From assembly GCF_042432495.1 (NCBI RefSeq), contig NZ_JBHLXC010000002.1, positions 1,054,001 to 1,118,000 of the forward strand: 64,000 bases of DNA, read 5' to 3'. A model generated the notes under the pieces. It was not told the DNA's origin and did not search any database. It worked only from the letters and a program-made list of their open reading frames with translations. Shown in pieces: positions 17,730 to 26,795 of this stretch; within the stretch, counting starts at the first letter, position 1; every line of letters starts with the position of its first letter. A program made the translations under genes and the position numbers. This stretch comes from Pseudochelatococcus lubricantis. Lineage in GTDB: Bacteria > Pseudomonadota > Alphaproteobacteria > Rhizobiales > Beijerinckiaceae.

Positions 17730-18350
17730 TCACGCTTCCAGAATGGCTTTCGACTCCACGGTGCTGTCGGCGTTGAGACGATAGACCAGCGGCACGCCTG
17801 TGGCGAGTTCCACCGTCGGGATCGTCTCGGGCGTCAGCCTCTCCAGCACCATCAGCAGCGCACGCAGCGAGTTGCCGTGCGCCGCCACCAGCACCTTCTC
17901 GCCACGTAGCACTGCCGGCAGAATGTTCTGGACATAATATGGCAGCACGCGGGCAACCGTATCTTTCAGGCTTTCGCCGCCGGGCGGCGGCACGTCGTAG
18001 GAGCGGCGCCACACATGCACCTGCTCCTCGCCCCACCGCTGGCGCGCGTCGTCCTTGTTCAGGCCGGAAAGGTCGCCATAGTTGCGCTCGTTGAGGGCCA
18101 GGTCACGCACGACAGGCAGATCCGTCTGGCCGAGTTCCTCCTGAATCAGCGCGAGCGTATGCTGGGCGCGGATCAGGTCGGAGGTGTAGGCGCGGTCGAA
18201 GACGATGCCCTGTTCCTTCAGCTTCCTGCCGGCTGCGCGCGCCTCGGCGATGCCTGCTTCCGTCAGATCGGGGTCTTTCCACCCGGTGAACAGATTTTTC
18301 AGGTTCCAATCGCTCTGGCCGTGACGGACGAGCACAAGAAGGCGCGACAT
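17730..18350 (-). CDS. gpmA: 2,3-bisphosphoglycerate-dependent phosphoglycerate mutase
   Basis: GpmA interconverts 3- and 2-phosphoglycerate through a phosphohistidine. At 206 residues it is the short alphaproteobacterial form. It opens with VLVRHGQSDWN, with phospho-accepting His10, then NLFTGWKDPDLTEAG, a LNERNYGDLSG segment, and AHGNSLRAL holding the second active-site His. It lies downstream of dapB on the same strand, with a 53-base gap. Confidence 0.95.
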   Translation of the reverse strand: MSRLLVLVRHGQSDWNLKNLFTGWKDPDLTEAGIAEARAAGRKLKEQGIVFDRAYTSDLIRAQHTLALIQEELGQTDLPVVRDLALNERNYGDLSGLNKDDARQRWGEEQVHVWRRSYDVPPPGGESLKDTVARVLPYYVQNILPAVLRGEKVLVAAHGNSLRALLMVLERLTPETIPTVELATGVPLVYRLNADSTVESKAILEA

Positions 18351-18403
18351 TCAGCAATCTCCCACAGGCGGAATCGAAAACTCAGGCGATCTTATCGCGT
18401 TTA

Positions 18404-19219
18404 TCATATATCCGCGATGCCGAGCACGTCGGCCATCGTATAAAGCCCCGGCGCGCGGCCCTTGCCCCAGACGGCAGCCTTGACGGCGCCGCGGGCGAAG
18501 ATGCCCCTGTCCTCCGCCCGGTGGCCCAGTTCGATGCGCTCGCCGGCGGCCGCGAAGATCACATTATGCTCGCCCACGACGGAGCCGCCGCGCAACGTTG
18601 CGAAGCCGATGTCGCCGGGCGTGCGCGGGCCGGTGTAGCCGTCGCGCACCCGCTGGGCGTGATCCTTCAGCGCGATGCCGCGCCCGGCCGCCGCCGCCTC
18701 GCCCAGCAGCAGCGCCGTGCCGGACGGCGCGTCGACCTTGTGCCGATGGTGCATTTCGAGGATCTCGATGTCGAAATCCGCGTCCAGCGTCCTGGCCGCG
18801 CGGCGCACCAGCGCCGCCAGCAGATTGACGCCAAGGCTCATGTTGCCAGAACGCACGATGACTGTTTCCTGCGCGGACCGGTCGATCTCGGCAAGCTCCG
18901 CCTCGGCGAAGCCCGTGGTGCCGATGACGTGCACCACTCCGGCGCGTGCCGCTTCGCGCGCGAAGGCGACCGATGCCTCGGGCCGGGTAAAGTCGAGCAC
19001 GCCGTCCGCAGTCGCGAACGCGGCGGCGACATCCTCCGTCACCGGCACGCCGAGCGGGCCCACGCCGGCGAGTTCGCCGGCATCCCGTCCGAGTTCGGCG
19101 GCGCCGGGGCGCTCGATGGCGGCGGCGAGCGTTACCCCCGCCGCTTCCGAGACCGTGCGCACCAGCATGCGGCCCATGCGTCCGCCCGCCCCGACAACGA
19201 CAAGCCGAAAATCACTCAT
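18404..19219 (-). CDS. dapB: 4-hydroxy-tetrahydrodipicolinate reductase
   Basis: DapB reduces hydroxy-tetrahydrodipicolinate with NAD(P)H on the path to lysine and diaminopimelate for cell wall. The 271-residue protein has the nucleotide-binding VVVGAGGRMGRML near residues 7-19. It has the family signature EMHHRHKVDAPSGTALLLGEA, with the catalytic His pair and the substrate-binding Lys, in the second half. Length fits the family. A small DUF1330 gene precedes it by 27 bases and gpmA follows it. Confidence 0.96.
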   Translation of the reverse strand: MSDFRLVVVGAGGRMGRMLVRTVSEAAGVTLAAAIERPGAAELGRDAGELAGVGPLGVPVTEDVAAAFATADGVLDFTRPEASVAFAREAARAGVVHVIGTTGFAEAELAEIDRSAQETVIVRSGNMSLGVNLLAALVRRAARTLDADFDIEILEMHHRHKVDAPSGTALLLGEAAAAGRGIALKDHAQRVRDGYTGPRTPGDIGFATLRGGSVVGEHNVIFAAAGERIELGHRAEDRGIFARGAVKAAVWGKGRAPGLYTMADVLGIADI

Positions 19220-19246
19220 TGAATCGTCACCTGAAGCAAGAATGGA

Positions 19247-19537
19247 TCAATCCACGCCCTCGACCACAACGAACTCGGCGACGCTGGCGTTCTCACGCTC
19301 CTGCTTCGCCGCCTGGTAGTCGTCCGAGTAGTAATAGTCGCGCGCCTTCTCGAAACTGTCGAACTCGAGAATCACGTTGCGCTCGCGTGGCGCGCCCTCC
19401 AGCGTCTCGAAGCGGCCGCCACGCACGAGGGCGCGCGCGCCGTGCCTGGCGCTGGCGCCAGCGGCCAGCTTCGCGTAGACGGCGAACTGGTCGGGATCGG
19501 TCACATCGATCCGGGCGATGAGATAGCCCTTGGCCAT
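19247..19537 (-). CDS. DUF1330 family protein
   Basis: A 96-residue soluble protein beginning MAKGYLIARIDVTDPDQF with a later GARALVRGGRFETLEG and a FDSFEKARDYYYSDDYQAAKQ segment. These are typical of the DUF1330 dimeric alpha/beta-barrel family. No enzyme activity is established for this family. A GAGG-type ribosome site (GGAGGAAACA) precedes the ATG. It lies between pyrF and dapB on one strand. Confidence 0.85.
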   Translation of the reverse strand: MAKGYLIARIDVTDPDQFAVYAKLAAGASARHGARALVRGGRFETLEGAPRERNVILEFDSFEKARDYYYSDDYQAAKQERENASVAEFVVVEGVD

Positions 19538-19591
19538 TGTTTCCTCCTTGGCGTCCGGCTCCCGAAGGCTTGCCGGGATGCGCGGATATTC

Positions 19592-20299
19592 TTACGGCGC
19601 CGACGCTGCGGCGATTTCCTCGACAATCGCCTCGGCCGCGCGGCGCGGATCGCCGGCGGCGGTCACGGGACGGCCTACGACAAGATAATCCGCGCCCGCA
19701 CGGATCGCCTCGCCCGGCGTGACGATGCGCTTCTGGTCGTTCGCATCGGATCCGGCGGGGCGGATGCCCGGTGTCACCAGCAGCAGGTCGGCGCCGACGA
19801 GGGCACGCAGCTCCGCCACTTCCGCGGCGGACAGGATGATGCCGTCCGCACCCGCATCCCGCGTCTGTAGCGCGCGCCGCTCCACCGTCTCCCGCACGCC
19901 GGACCTGTATCCGGCGGCGGCGAGATCGGCGTTGTCGTAGGAGGTCATGACGGTGACGCCCAGGATCTTCAGCGATGATCCGGCCTTGCCCGACACGGCG
20001 GCTGCCAGCGTCTGCGGATAGGCGTGAACGGTGAGGAATGTCGCACCGATGCGCGCGATCTGCGCCGTCGCCCGCTCGACCGTCGTCGGGATGTCGTGCA
20101 GCTTGAGATCGAGGAAGACCCGCTTGCCCTCGCCGACCAGCCTGCTGGCAAGGTCCAGCCCGCCGCCGTAGACGATTTCCATGCCGAGCTTGTAGAACGA
20201 CACGCTGTCGCCGAGCCGCTCCACGAGCGCGCGCGCCTGTCCGGCGTCCGGCACGTCGAGGGCGACGATCAGCCTGTCGCGGGCCGTGTCACTTGCCAC
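19592..20299 (-). CDS. pyrF: Orotidine 5'-phosphate decarboxylase
   Basis: PyrF makes UMP from OMP, the last step of pyrimidine synthesis. With a GTG start at 20299 the protein has 235 residues, normal for the family. It shows LIVALDVPD, VFLDLKLHDIPTTV (the Lys/Asp catalytic array), TVMTSYDN, TPGIRP and DYLVVGRPV. This GTG lies 11 bases inside the end of pmtA, which suggests translational coupling. A GTG at 20317 and an ATG at 20404 are possible earlier starts but add residues that do not match the family. Confidence 0.93.
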   Translation of the reverse strand: MASDTARDRLIVALDVPDAGQARALVERLGDSVSFYKLGMEIVYGGGLDLASRLVGEGKRVFLDLKLHDIPTTVERATAQIARIGATFLTVHAYPQTLAAAVSGKAGSSLKILGVTVMTSYDNADLAAAGYRSGVRETVERRALQTRDAGADGIILSAAEVAELRALVGADLLLVTPGIRPAGSDANDQKRIVTPGEAIRAGADYLVVGRPVTAAGDPRRAAEAIVEEIAAASAP

Positions 20300-20933
20300 G
20301 GCGATAGACCCAGACACGCGCCGGCGGCAGGTTCCACCATACCCGGCCGGACGGCCTGGCGCTGTAGCTGCCCCCTTCCTTCGGGATGGGCGGCACGACG
20401 GCATAGGTGAACTGGACGAACGGCGCCCCCGGATGCATCAGCGAGAATGCGTCCTCAAGCAGCGCCAGGCGCTGGGGCAACGGCTTGGTGAACAGCGGCA
20501 GGCTGGAAACGACGCCCGCCGCCGGCTCCCGCACAATGCCGCGCAACGTTTCGCCCAGGCCGTAGGCGTCGCCCTGAATGACGTTGACGGCGGGGAAACG
20601 CTGCCGCAGAAGCTTGCAGAAGTCGGGGTTGAACTCCACCAGCACCAGCCGCTCGGGCGCCAGTCCGCGCTTCAGCAGGGCCTCGGTGACGGGCCCGGTG
20701 CCCGGCCCCAGTTCAATCACGAAGCCCGGCAGCGCGGGGTCGATGTAGTTCGCCATGGTGCGCGCGAGCGCACGCCCCGAAGGCTTGACCGCGCCGGTGA
20801 CGAGCGGATGCTCCACCCACGATTTCAGAAACCGCGCATCGTCCCGGATGCCTTGCGGCTTGTCCTTGAGGAGGGACGGCCGCGGGCCGGGTTTCTGGGA
20901 GAAGTGTTGTTCGGGAACGGGTTGCTCAGACAC
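20289..20933 (-). CDS. pmtA: Phospholipid N-methyltransferase (PmtA-type)
   Basis: This 214-residue methyltransferase has the SAM-binding ELGPGTGPVTEALL (74-87) and an FNPDF acidic strand. GDAYGLGETL and SSLPLFTKP follow, then a VQFTYAVVPPIP tail. These features and the position between dnaJ and pyrF match the Sinorhizobium-type PmtA. That enzyme methylates phosphatidylethanolamine stepwise to phosphatidylcholine at the inner membrane. It resembles rRNA dimethylases (KsgA) in the fold, but the KsgA N-terminal GQNFL motif is absent. Substrate is inferred from family and synteny. Confidence 0.8.
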   Translation of the reverse strand: MSEQPVPEQHFSQKPGPRPSLLKDKPQGIRDDARFLKSWVEHPLVTGAVKPSGRALARTMANYIDPALPGFVIELGPGTGPVTEALLKRGLAPERLVLVEFNPDFCKLLRQRFPAVNVIQGDAYGLGETLRGIVREPAAGVVSSLPLFTKPLPQRLALLEDAFSLMHPGAPFVQFTYAVVPPIPKEGGSYSARPSGRVWWNLPPARVWVYRRGK

Positions 20934-21038
20934 GGGTGTGACTTTCCTCGCTGGTGGAGGTTACTCAGGCGCACCCCCACGGATACACCCTTCCGCCTTG
21001 AAAATGCATTGTCCGGATTAGGAAATCCAATGAAAACG

Positions 21039-21056
21039 AATGCCAATAATGGCATT
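21039..21056 (-). terminator. Possible terminator after dnaJ
   Basis: A 7-base inverted repeat (AATGCCA / TGGCATT) with a four-base loop, followed on the minus strand by CGTTTTC. It lies about 35 bases beyond the dnaJ stop and may reduce read-through into pmtA. The stem is short. Confidence 0.4.
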
Positions 21057-21090
21057 TTGCAGCCGGAGCGGCGCGAATTTCACCGATTTC

Positions 21091-22233
21091 TCAGGAAGCG
21101 CCTCCCAAGCCTTCGAAAAAATCCTTCACCCGCGCCAGAAATCCCGCACTCTCGGGATGTGTGTCGCCGGACGATTCCTTCTCGAACTCGGCCAGCAGTT
21201 CCCTCTGCCGGCGCGTGAGGTTCTGCGGCGTCTCGACCACGACCTGGATGTAGAGGTCGCCGAAATCGCGGGAACGCAGCACCGGCATGCCCTTGCCGCG
21301 CAGGCGGAACTGTTTGCCTGTCTGGGTGCCCGCCGGCACCTGCACGCGCACTTCCTGCCCGGCCACGGTCGGCACGTCGAACTCGCCGCCGAGCGCCGCC
21401 GTCACCATGGAGATCGGCACGCGGCAGAACAGGTCCGCGCCGTCGCGCTGGTAGAGTTCGTGCGGCCGCACCGAGAGGAAGATGTAGAGATCGCCCGGCG
21501 GTCCGCCGCGCAGACCGGCCTCGCCTTCGCCCGTCAGGCGGATGCGCGTCCCGTCCTCGACGCCAGGCGGAACATTCACGGAGAGGGTGCGGTTGCGCGT
21601 GACGCGGCCGGCGCCGGCACATACGGCGCAAGGATTCTCGATAATCTGGCCGCGCCCCTGGCAGGTGGGGCAGGTGCGCTCGATGGCGAAGAAGCCCTGC
21701 TGGGCGCGCACGCGGCCTGCGCCGCCGCAGGTGGGGCACTGGCGCGGCTTCGATCCGGCCCGCGCACCGGTGCCCGTGCAGGCCTCGCACACGACGGAGG
21801 ACGGCACCTCGATGGTCTCGGTCTTGCCGGAATACGCATCCTCAAGCGATATTTCGAGGTTGTAGCGCATGTCCGCGCCACGTTCCCGCCCGCCCGCGCC
21901 GCGCTGGCGCGGGCCTGCGCGCGTGTCGCCGAAGAACGTGTCGAAGATGTCCGTCATGAAGTCGGAGAAATCGTTGCCGAAGCCTGCGGCGCCCGGCGCG
22001 CCGGCCTGTTCGAAGGCCGCATGGCCATACCGGTCGTAGGCGCCGCGCTTCTGCGGATCCTTCAGGACCTCGTAGGCTTCGTTGATTTCCTTGAATTGCG
22101 CTTCCGCCTGCGCGTCACCCGGATTCCGATCCGGGTGATACTGCATGGCCAGCTTGCGAAAGGCCACCTTGATTTCCGCGTCCACCGCTCCGCGCGAAAC
22201 GCCCAGCGCCTCGTAATAATCCCTCTTGGCCAT
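21091..22233 (-). CDS. dnaJ: Molecular chaperone DnaJ
   Basis: DnaJ delivers unfolded clients to DnaK and stimulates its ATPase. The 380-residue protein has the J domain with HPD at 33-35, a Gly/Phe-rich linker, and four CxxCxGxG zinc repeats (CEACTGTG, CPTCGGAG, CPTCQGRG, CAVCAGAG). The C-terminal substrate domains follow. ATG 22233 has AGGAAC upstream and gives the canonical MAKRDYYE start. dnaK lies upstream, separated by 149 bases with no clear terminator. Confidence 0.97.
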   Translation of the reverse strand: MAKRDYYEALGVSRGAVDAEIKVAFRKLAMQYHPDRNPGDAQAEAQFKEINEAYEVLKDPQKRGAYDRYGHAAFEQAGAPGAAGFGNDFSDFMTDIFDTFFGDTRAGPRQRGAGGRERGADMRYNLEISLEDAYSGKTETIEVPSSVVCEACTGTGARAGSKPRQCPTCGGAGRVRAQQGFFAIERTCPTCQGRGQIIENPCAVCAGAGRVTRNRTLSVNVPPGVEDGTRIRLTGEGEAGLRGGPPGDLYIFLSVRPHELYQRDGADLFCRVPISMVTAALGGEFDVPTVAGQEVRVQVPAGTQTGKQFRLRGKGMPVLRSRDFGDLYIQVVVETPQNLTRRQRELLAEFEKESSGDTHPESAGFLARVKDFFEGLGGAS

Positions 22234-22382
22234 CCGTTCCTGCCTTCGATGACCGGACCCCATCACGTCGTCGGTCCCGCCGTACCCCGACGAAGCAGGG
22301 CAAACCCACCAACCGCATTGTCGCTGTCGATGCGAGAAGATGCAAACGGCCCGGCGCGAACGCCGGGCCGGCCGTCATGAAA

Positions 22383-24311
<1,929 letters not shown>

Positions 24312-24438
24312 GGAGATCCCTCACTTTCAAGCAGACCGCCCCCCGGACCCCGTAGCGATCCGGTTTATGGCTTGACTGTAACTGACATCGGACGGGCCCG
24401 CGTGGAGCCCGCCAACGCTCTACCGCGCGTCGGTCGCG

Positions 24439-24470
24439 TATATAGGACCGGCCCGAACCGCCCGCAAGTG
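24439..24470 (-). promoter_or_regulatory. RpoH-type heat-shock promoter of dnaK
   Basis: Reading the minus strand, CTTG (24468-24465) is followed after about 18 bases by CCTATATA (24446-24439 region). This fits the alphaproteobacterial sigma-32 pattern (CTTG, 16-18 bases, CYTATNT). It lies about 130 bases before the dnaK ATG. I saw no CIRCE (TTAGCACTC...GAGTGCTAA) element. Confidence 0.6.
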
Positions 24471-24720
24471 TGAACCTGCCGGCAGCAAGGATGACGGTAT
24501 CGCGTCTGTCAGATCAAGTGGTCGTTTTTTGTCTGCTTCGCAAGTGCCGGATGTCCCTGTCGCCAGAACATTTTTGGGCGCGCCGCCTCGTCCCGGCGGC
24601 ACAGGGCGGTTATAAACAGTCCAGTTATAAACAGCCCTGGAGCTGCTGCCGTTAGCGCGACGTTTATGGAAGACTGGTAAAGTCGGCGTCCGTAAAGCAT
24701 AAGCTTGCAATGAGGGTCGC
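24471..24720. other. Intergenic region between dnaK promoter and secreted-protein gene
   Basis: This stretch holds no convincing gene. Its notable part is 24602-24639, where GTTATAAACAG occurs twice with a 15-base period and the pair is flanked by CAGGGC and GCCCTG arms. The rest shows only a short GC hairpin near 24580-24600. The promoter of the plus-strand gene at 24721 is expected here but I could not place it. Confidence 0.5.
24602..24639. repeat. Two direct repeats inside an inverted repeat, possible operator
   Basis: GTTATAAACAG at 24609-24619 is repeated at 24624-24634. The six-base arms CAGGGC (24602-24607) and GCCCTG (24634-24639) are inverted. The unit is AT-rich in a GC-rich setting and lies about 80 bases before the gene at 24721. 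It may be a regulator site or a short structured element. Confidence 0.5.
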
Positions 24721-25650
24721 ATGACGGGGGGCACCAGCATCGTGAAGAAGTCCGTTTCGCTGGCGCTGGCGCTGTGGATACCGTTGTCGGCGGCCCAGGC
24801 GCAGACGGGGGGCCCGCTCGTGCTGCCCGGCGCCGTCAGCCACCCCGCAGAGCCCGCAGGCGCCACGCCGCGCCAGCCTTCCCCGGCCCGGCCGGCGCGT
24901 CCCGCGCCTCCCACGCAGACGCCCGCGCCGGGTGCGCCGCCCGCCGCGCCCGGTGCCGCGCAACCGGCAGCGCCGCCGCGCGCCGCCACGCCGGCCGCGC
25001 CCTTGCCGGACAATATCTTCGGACAGGTTTTCCACCGCAATGGCCTGCCGGTGCATGAGGGCGGGCGGCTCACGATCACCGAGCAGCAGCCCGGCGTCGC
25101 CGGGTTGCGCCTGCAGGCCTTCGGGCATCTCATTTCCGACCGTGCCGCCCGCTGCGCGATAGACCTCGGCAGCGACGGCCCGGCGCCGATGCTGCGCATC
25201 GAGGAACCCTACAGCCAGTCGCGCTACCGGCTGCAGTCGCCCGTCTGCCCACTGGTCGTGGAAGTGCTCCCGCACGCTGTGCGCGTCTCGATTCCCGACG
25301 GCGAGTGCACCTTCGTGCAGGCAGACTGCCGCCTGGAGCCGGAGGGGCTCTGGGGGCCGGACGGCGACGAACTCGCCAGCCGCACGTCTGCCATCGAGCG
25401 CCAGCGTGGCAAGGCCGAACGCGAGATGCGGGAGGTGTCGCGCAAGCTGCTGAGGCGGCTCTCCGGCGCGGAGCAGCGCGATGCCGCTGCCGAGCAGGCG
25501 GCCTTTTCATCGGAGCGCGCCATGGTCTGCCGCAACTACAAGCAGGAGGACAAGCACGGCTTCTGCGCGGCGGAACTCACATCCGCGCGGGTGGAGCGTC
25601 TCAACAAGCGCTTCGAACTCACGCCCGAGCGCACGACGCGCGGCCGCTGA
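24721..25650 (+). CDS. Secreted Pro/Ala-rich protein of unknown function
   Basis: A 309-residue protein with a signal peptide (VKKSVSLALALWIPLSAAQAQ, cleavage near AQA). A low-complexity Pro/Ala linker spans about residues 40-95, and a C-terminal folded region has six or more Cys (for example RCAID, PVCPLV, ECTF, DCRLE, MVCRN, GFCAAE). That suggests disulfide bonds in the periplasm. No family is recognised. ATG 24721 is given, but a GTG at 24742 starts directly at the signal peptide and has GGGG upstream, so it may be the real start. Confidence 0.75.
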   Translation: MTGGTSIVKKSVSLALALWIPLSAAQAQTGGPLVLPGAVSHPAEPAGATPRQPSPARPARPAPPTQTPAPGAPPAAPGAAQPAAPPRAATPAAPLPDNIFGQVFHRNGLPVHEGGRLTITEQQPGVAGLRLQAFGHLISDRAARCAIDLGSDGPAPMLRIEEPYSQSRYRLQSPVCPLVVEVLPHAVRVSIPDGECTFVQADCRLEPEGLWGPDGDELASRTSAIERQRGKAEREMREVSRKLLRRLSGAEQRDAAAEQAAFSSERAMVCRNYKQEDKHGFCAAELTSARVERLNKRFELTPERTTRGR

Positions 25651-25755
25651 CCGCGGCGCACAGGTCAGGCCATCACGCGCGAAAACCGTCGCGGATAGCG
25701 GCGCGACATCCTATATATACGGTATGAGAACCGTTTGTCGGGGGAGTTCGCCATC

Positions 25756-26055
25756 ATGGGCGCGACGTTTGAGCATGTAGGACCGGCAGCAGGCCGGGGC
25801 CTGAGAGGGCGGGCGCCAGCAGCCGCCGTTGTCGCTGCCGCCATGCTGCTCGCAGGTGCGGCGCAGGCCCAGCAGACGCGGCAGCAGCGCGTGCTGCAGG
25901 ATACCAACCGCCAGCTGCAGCAGCAGCTCGACACGCAGCAGCGCGACCAGCAACTGCAGTTCCAGATGAACCAGCTCCGCGATCAGCAAATGCGGCAGCA
26001 GCAGTTCCAGCCCCTGCCGCCGCCCGTCATCGCGCCGCCGGCGCCGATCAGATGA
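25756..26055 (+). CDS. Small secreted Gln-rich protein of unknown function
   Basis: A 99-residue product with a signal peptide (APAAAVVAAAMLLAGAAQA) followed by a segment of about 45 residues that is very rich in Gln with Arg (LQQQLDTQQRDQQLQ). The tail is PLPPPVIAPPAPIR. The middle should form an amphipathic helix or coiled coil. ATG 25756 has GGGGAG about eight bases upstream; TTG 25735 is an alternative. The gene ends 8 bases inside the 3' end of convergent grpE. A CCTATATATACGG stretch at about 25710-25722 may be its promoter -10 region. Confidence 0.65.
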   Translation: MGATFEHVGPAAGRGLRGRAPAAAVVAAAMLLAGAAQAQQTRQQRVLQDTNRQLQQQLDTQQRDQQLQFQMNQLRDQQMRQQQFQPLPPPVIAPPAPIR

Positions 26056-26647
26056 TCGGCGTATCGTCGTCCAGTGCAGGCGGCGCCTTCGCGCCGCCCT
26101 TGGAGACGCCGACAAGAGCAGGGCGCAGCACGCGCTCGCCGATCTTGAAGCCCGTCTGCATCACCTGCACCACGGTGCCGTTGGGCACCGACGCATCCGG
26201 GATCTCGAACATCGCCTGATGCAGGTGGGGATCGAACTTCTCGCCGCGGGGCGAGATTTCCGTCACGCCGTGGCGCGCGAGCGTCTTCACCAGTTCCCGG
26301 TCGGTCAGCTCAATGCCGTCGACGAAGCCCTTCAGGGGGCCGTCGGCCGTGCGCTGCTCGGCCGGAATGGCGTCGAGCGCGCGGCGGATGTTGTCGGAGA
26401 CGGACAGAACGTCGCGGGCGAATGAGGTGATGCCGTAGGTGCGGGCATCGGCAAGCTCGCGCTCCGTGCGCCGGCGGATGTTTTCCATTTCCGCCAGCGT
26501 GCGCAGAAGCTTGTCCTTCAGGTCCGTCTTCTCCGCCTCCAGCTGGGCGATCTGGCCGGCGTCGATCGTCTGCTCGGAAGCGGTTTCAATGTCGGCGGTC
26601 CCGTCGGTGGCCGCTGCCTCCGCACGCTCGTTAATGTTCTGGGTCAT
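26048..26647 (-). CDS. grpE: Nucleotide exchange factor GrpE
   Basis: GrpE releases ADP from DnaK. The 199-residue protein has an acidic N terminus and a long coiled coil (about 30-75, with ENIRRRTERELADARTYG). A beta domain with the family motif IDGIEL-like segment (GFVDGIELTDREL), HQAMFEIPD and VMQTGFKIGERVLRPALVGVS follows. It is separated from dnaK by two small plus-strand genes. hrcA, which often precedes grpE in relatives, is not here; glnD lies upstream instead. Confidence 0.95.
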   Translation of the reverse strand: MTQNINERAEAAATDGTADIETASEQTIDAGQIAQLEAEKTDLKDKLLRTLAEMENIRRRTERELADARTYGITSFARDVLSVSDNIRRALDAIPAEQRTADGPLKGFVDGIELTDRELVKTLARHGVTEISPRGEKFDPHLHQAMFEIPDASVPNGTVVQVMQTGFKIGERVLRPALVGVSKGGAKAPPALDDDTPII

Positions 26648-26724
26648 GGTCCATCGATGCTAGGTGTGACAGGGACAATAACGAAAACCTTCCGATTCTG
26701 CCGAACGGAAAGCACCTCGCGACG

Positions 26725-26753
26725 ATATCATCGTTCGGCGCGGGAAAATCAAG
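26725..26753 (-). promoter_or_regulatory. Possible heat-shock promoter of grpE
   Basis: On the minus strand CTTGAT (from 26753) is followed after about 17-20 bases by GATGATAT (ending near 26725). This roughly resembles an RpoH promoter, about 80-100 bases before the grpE ATG. The -10 match is weak. Confidence 0.3.
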
Positions 26754-26795
26754 GGTATGCGGGAAATCGCCGCCAGCTGCCGGTCGCGGCGGGCT

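Noticed and set aside
24421..24720. A tRNA or small RNA gene in the dnaK upstream region
   Set aside because: No cloverleaf or conserved T-loop sequence could be found; the structure seen is limited to short hairpins and the direct repeats.
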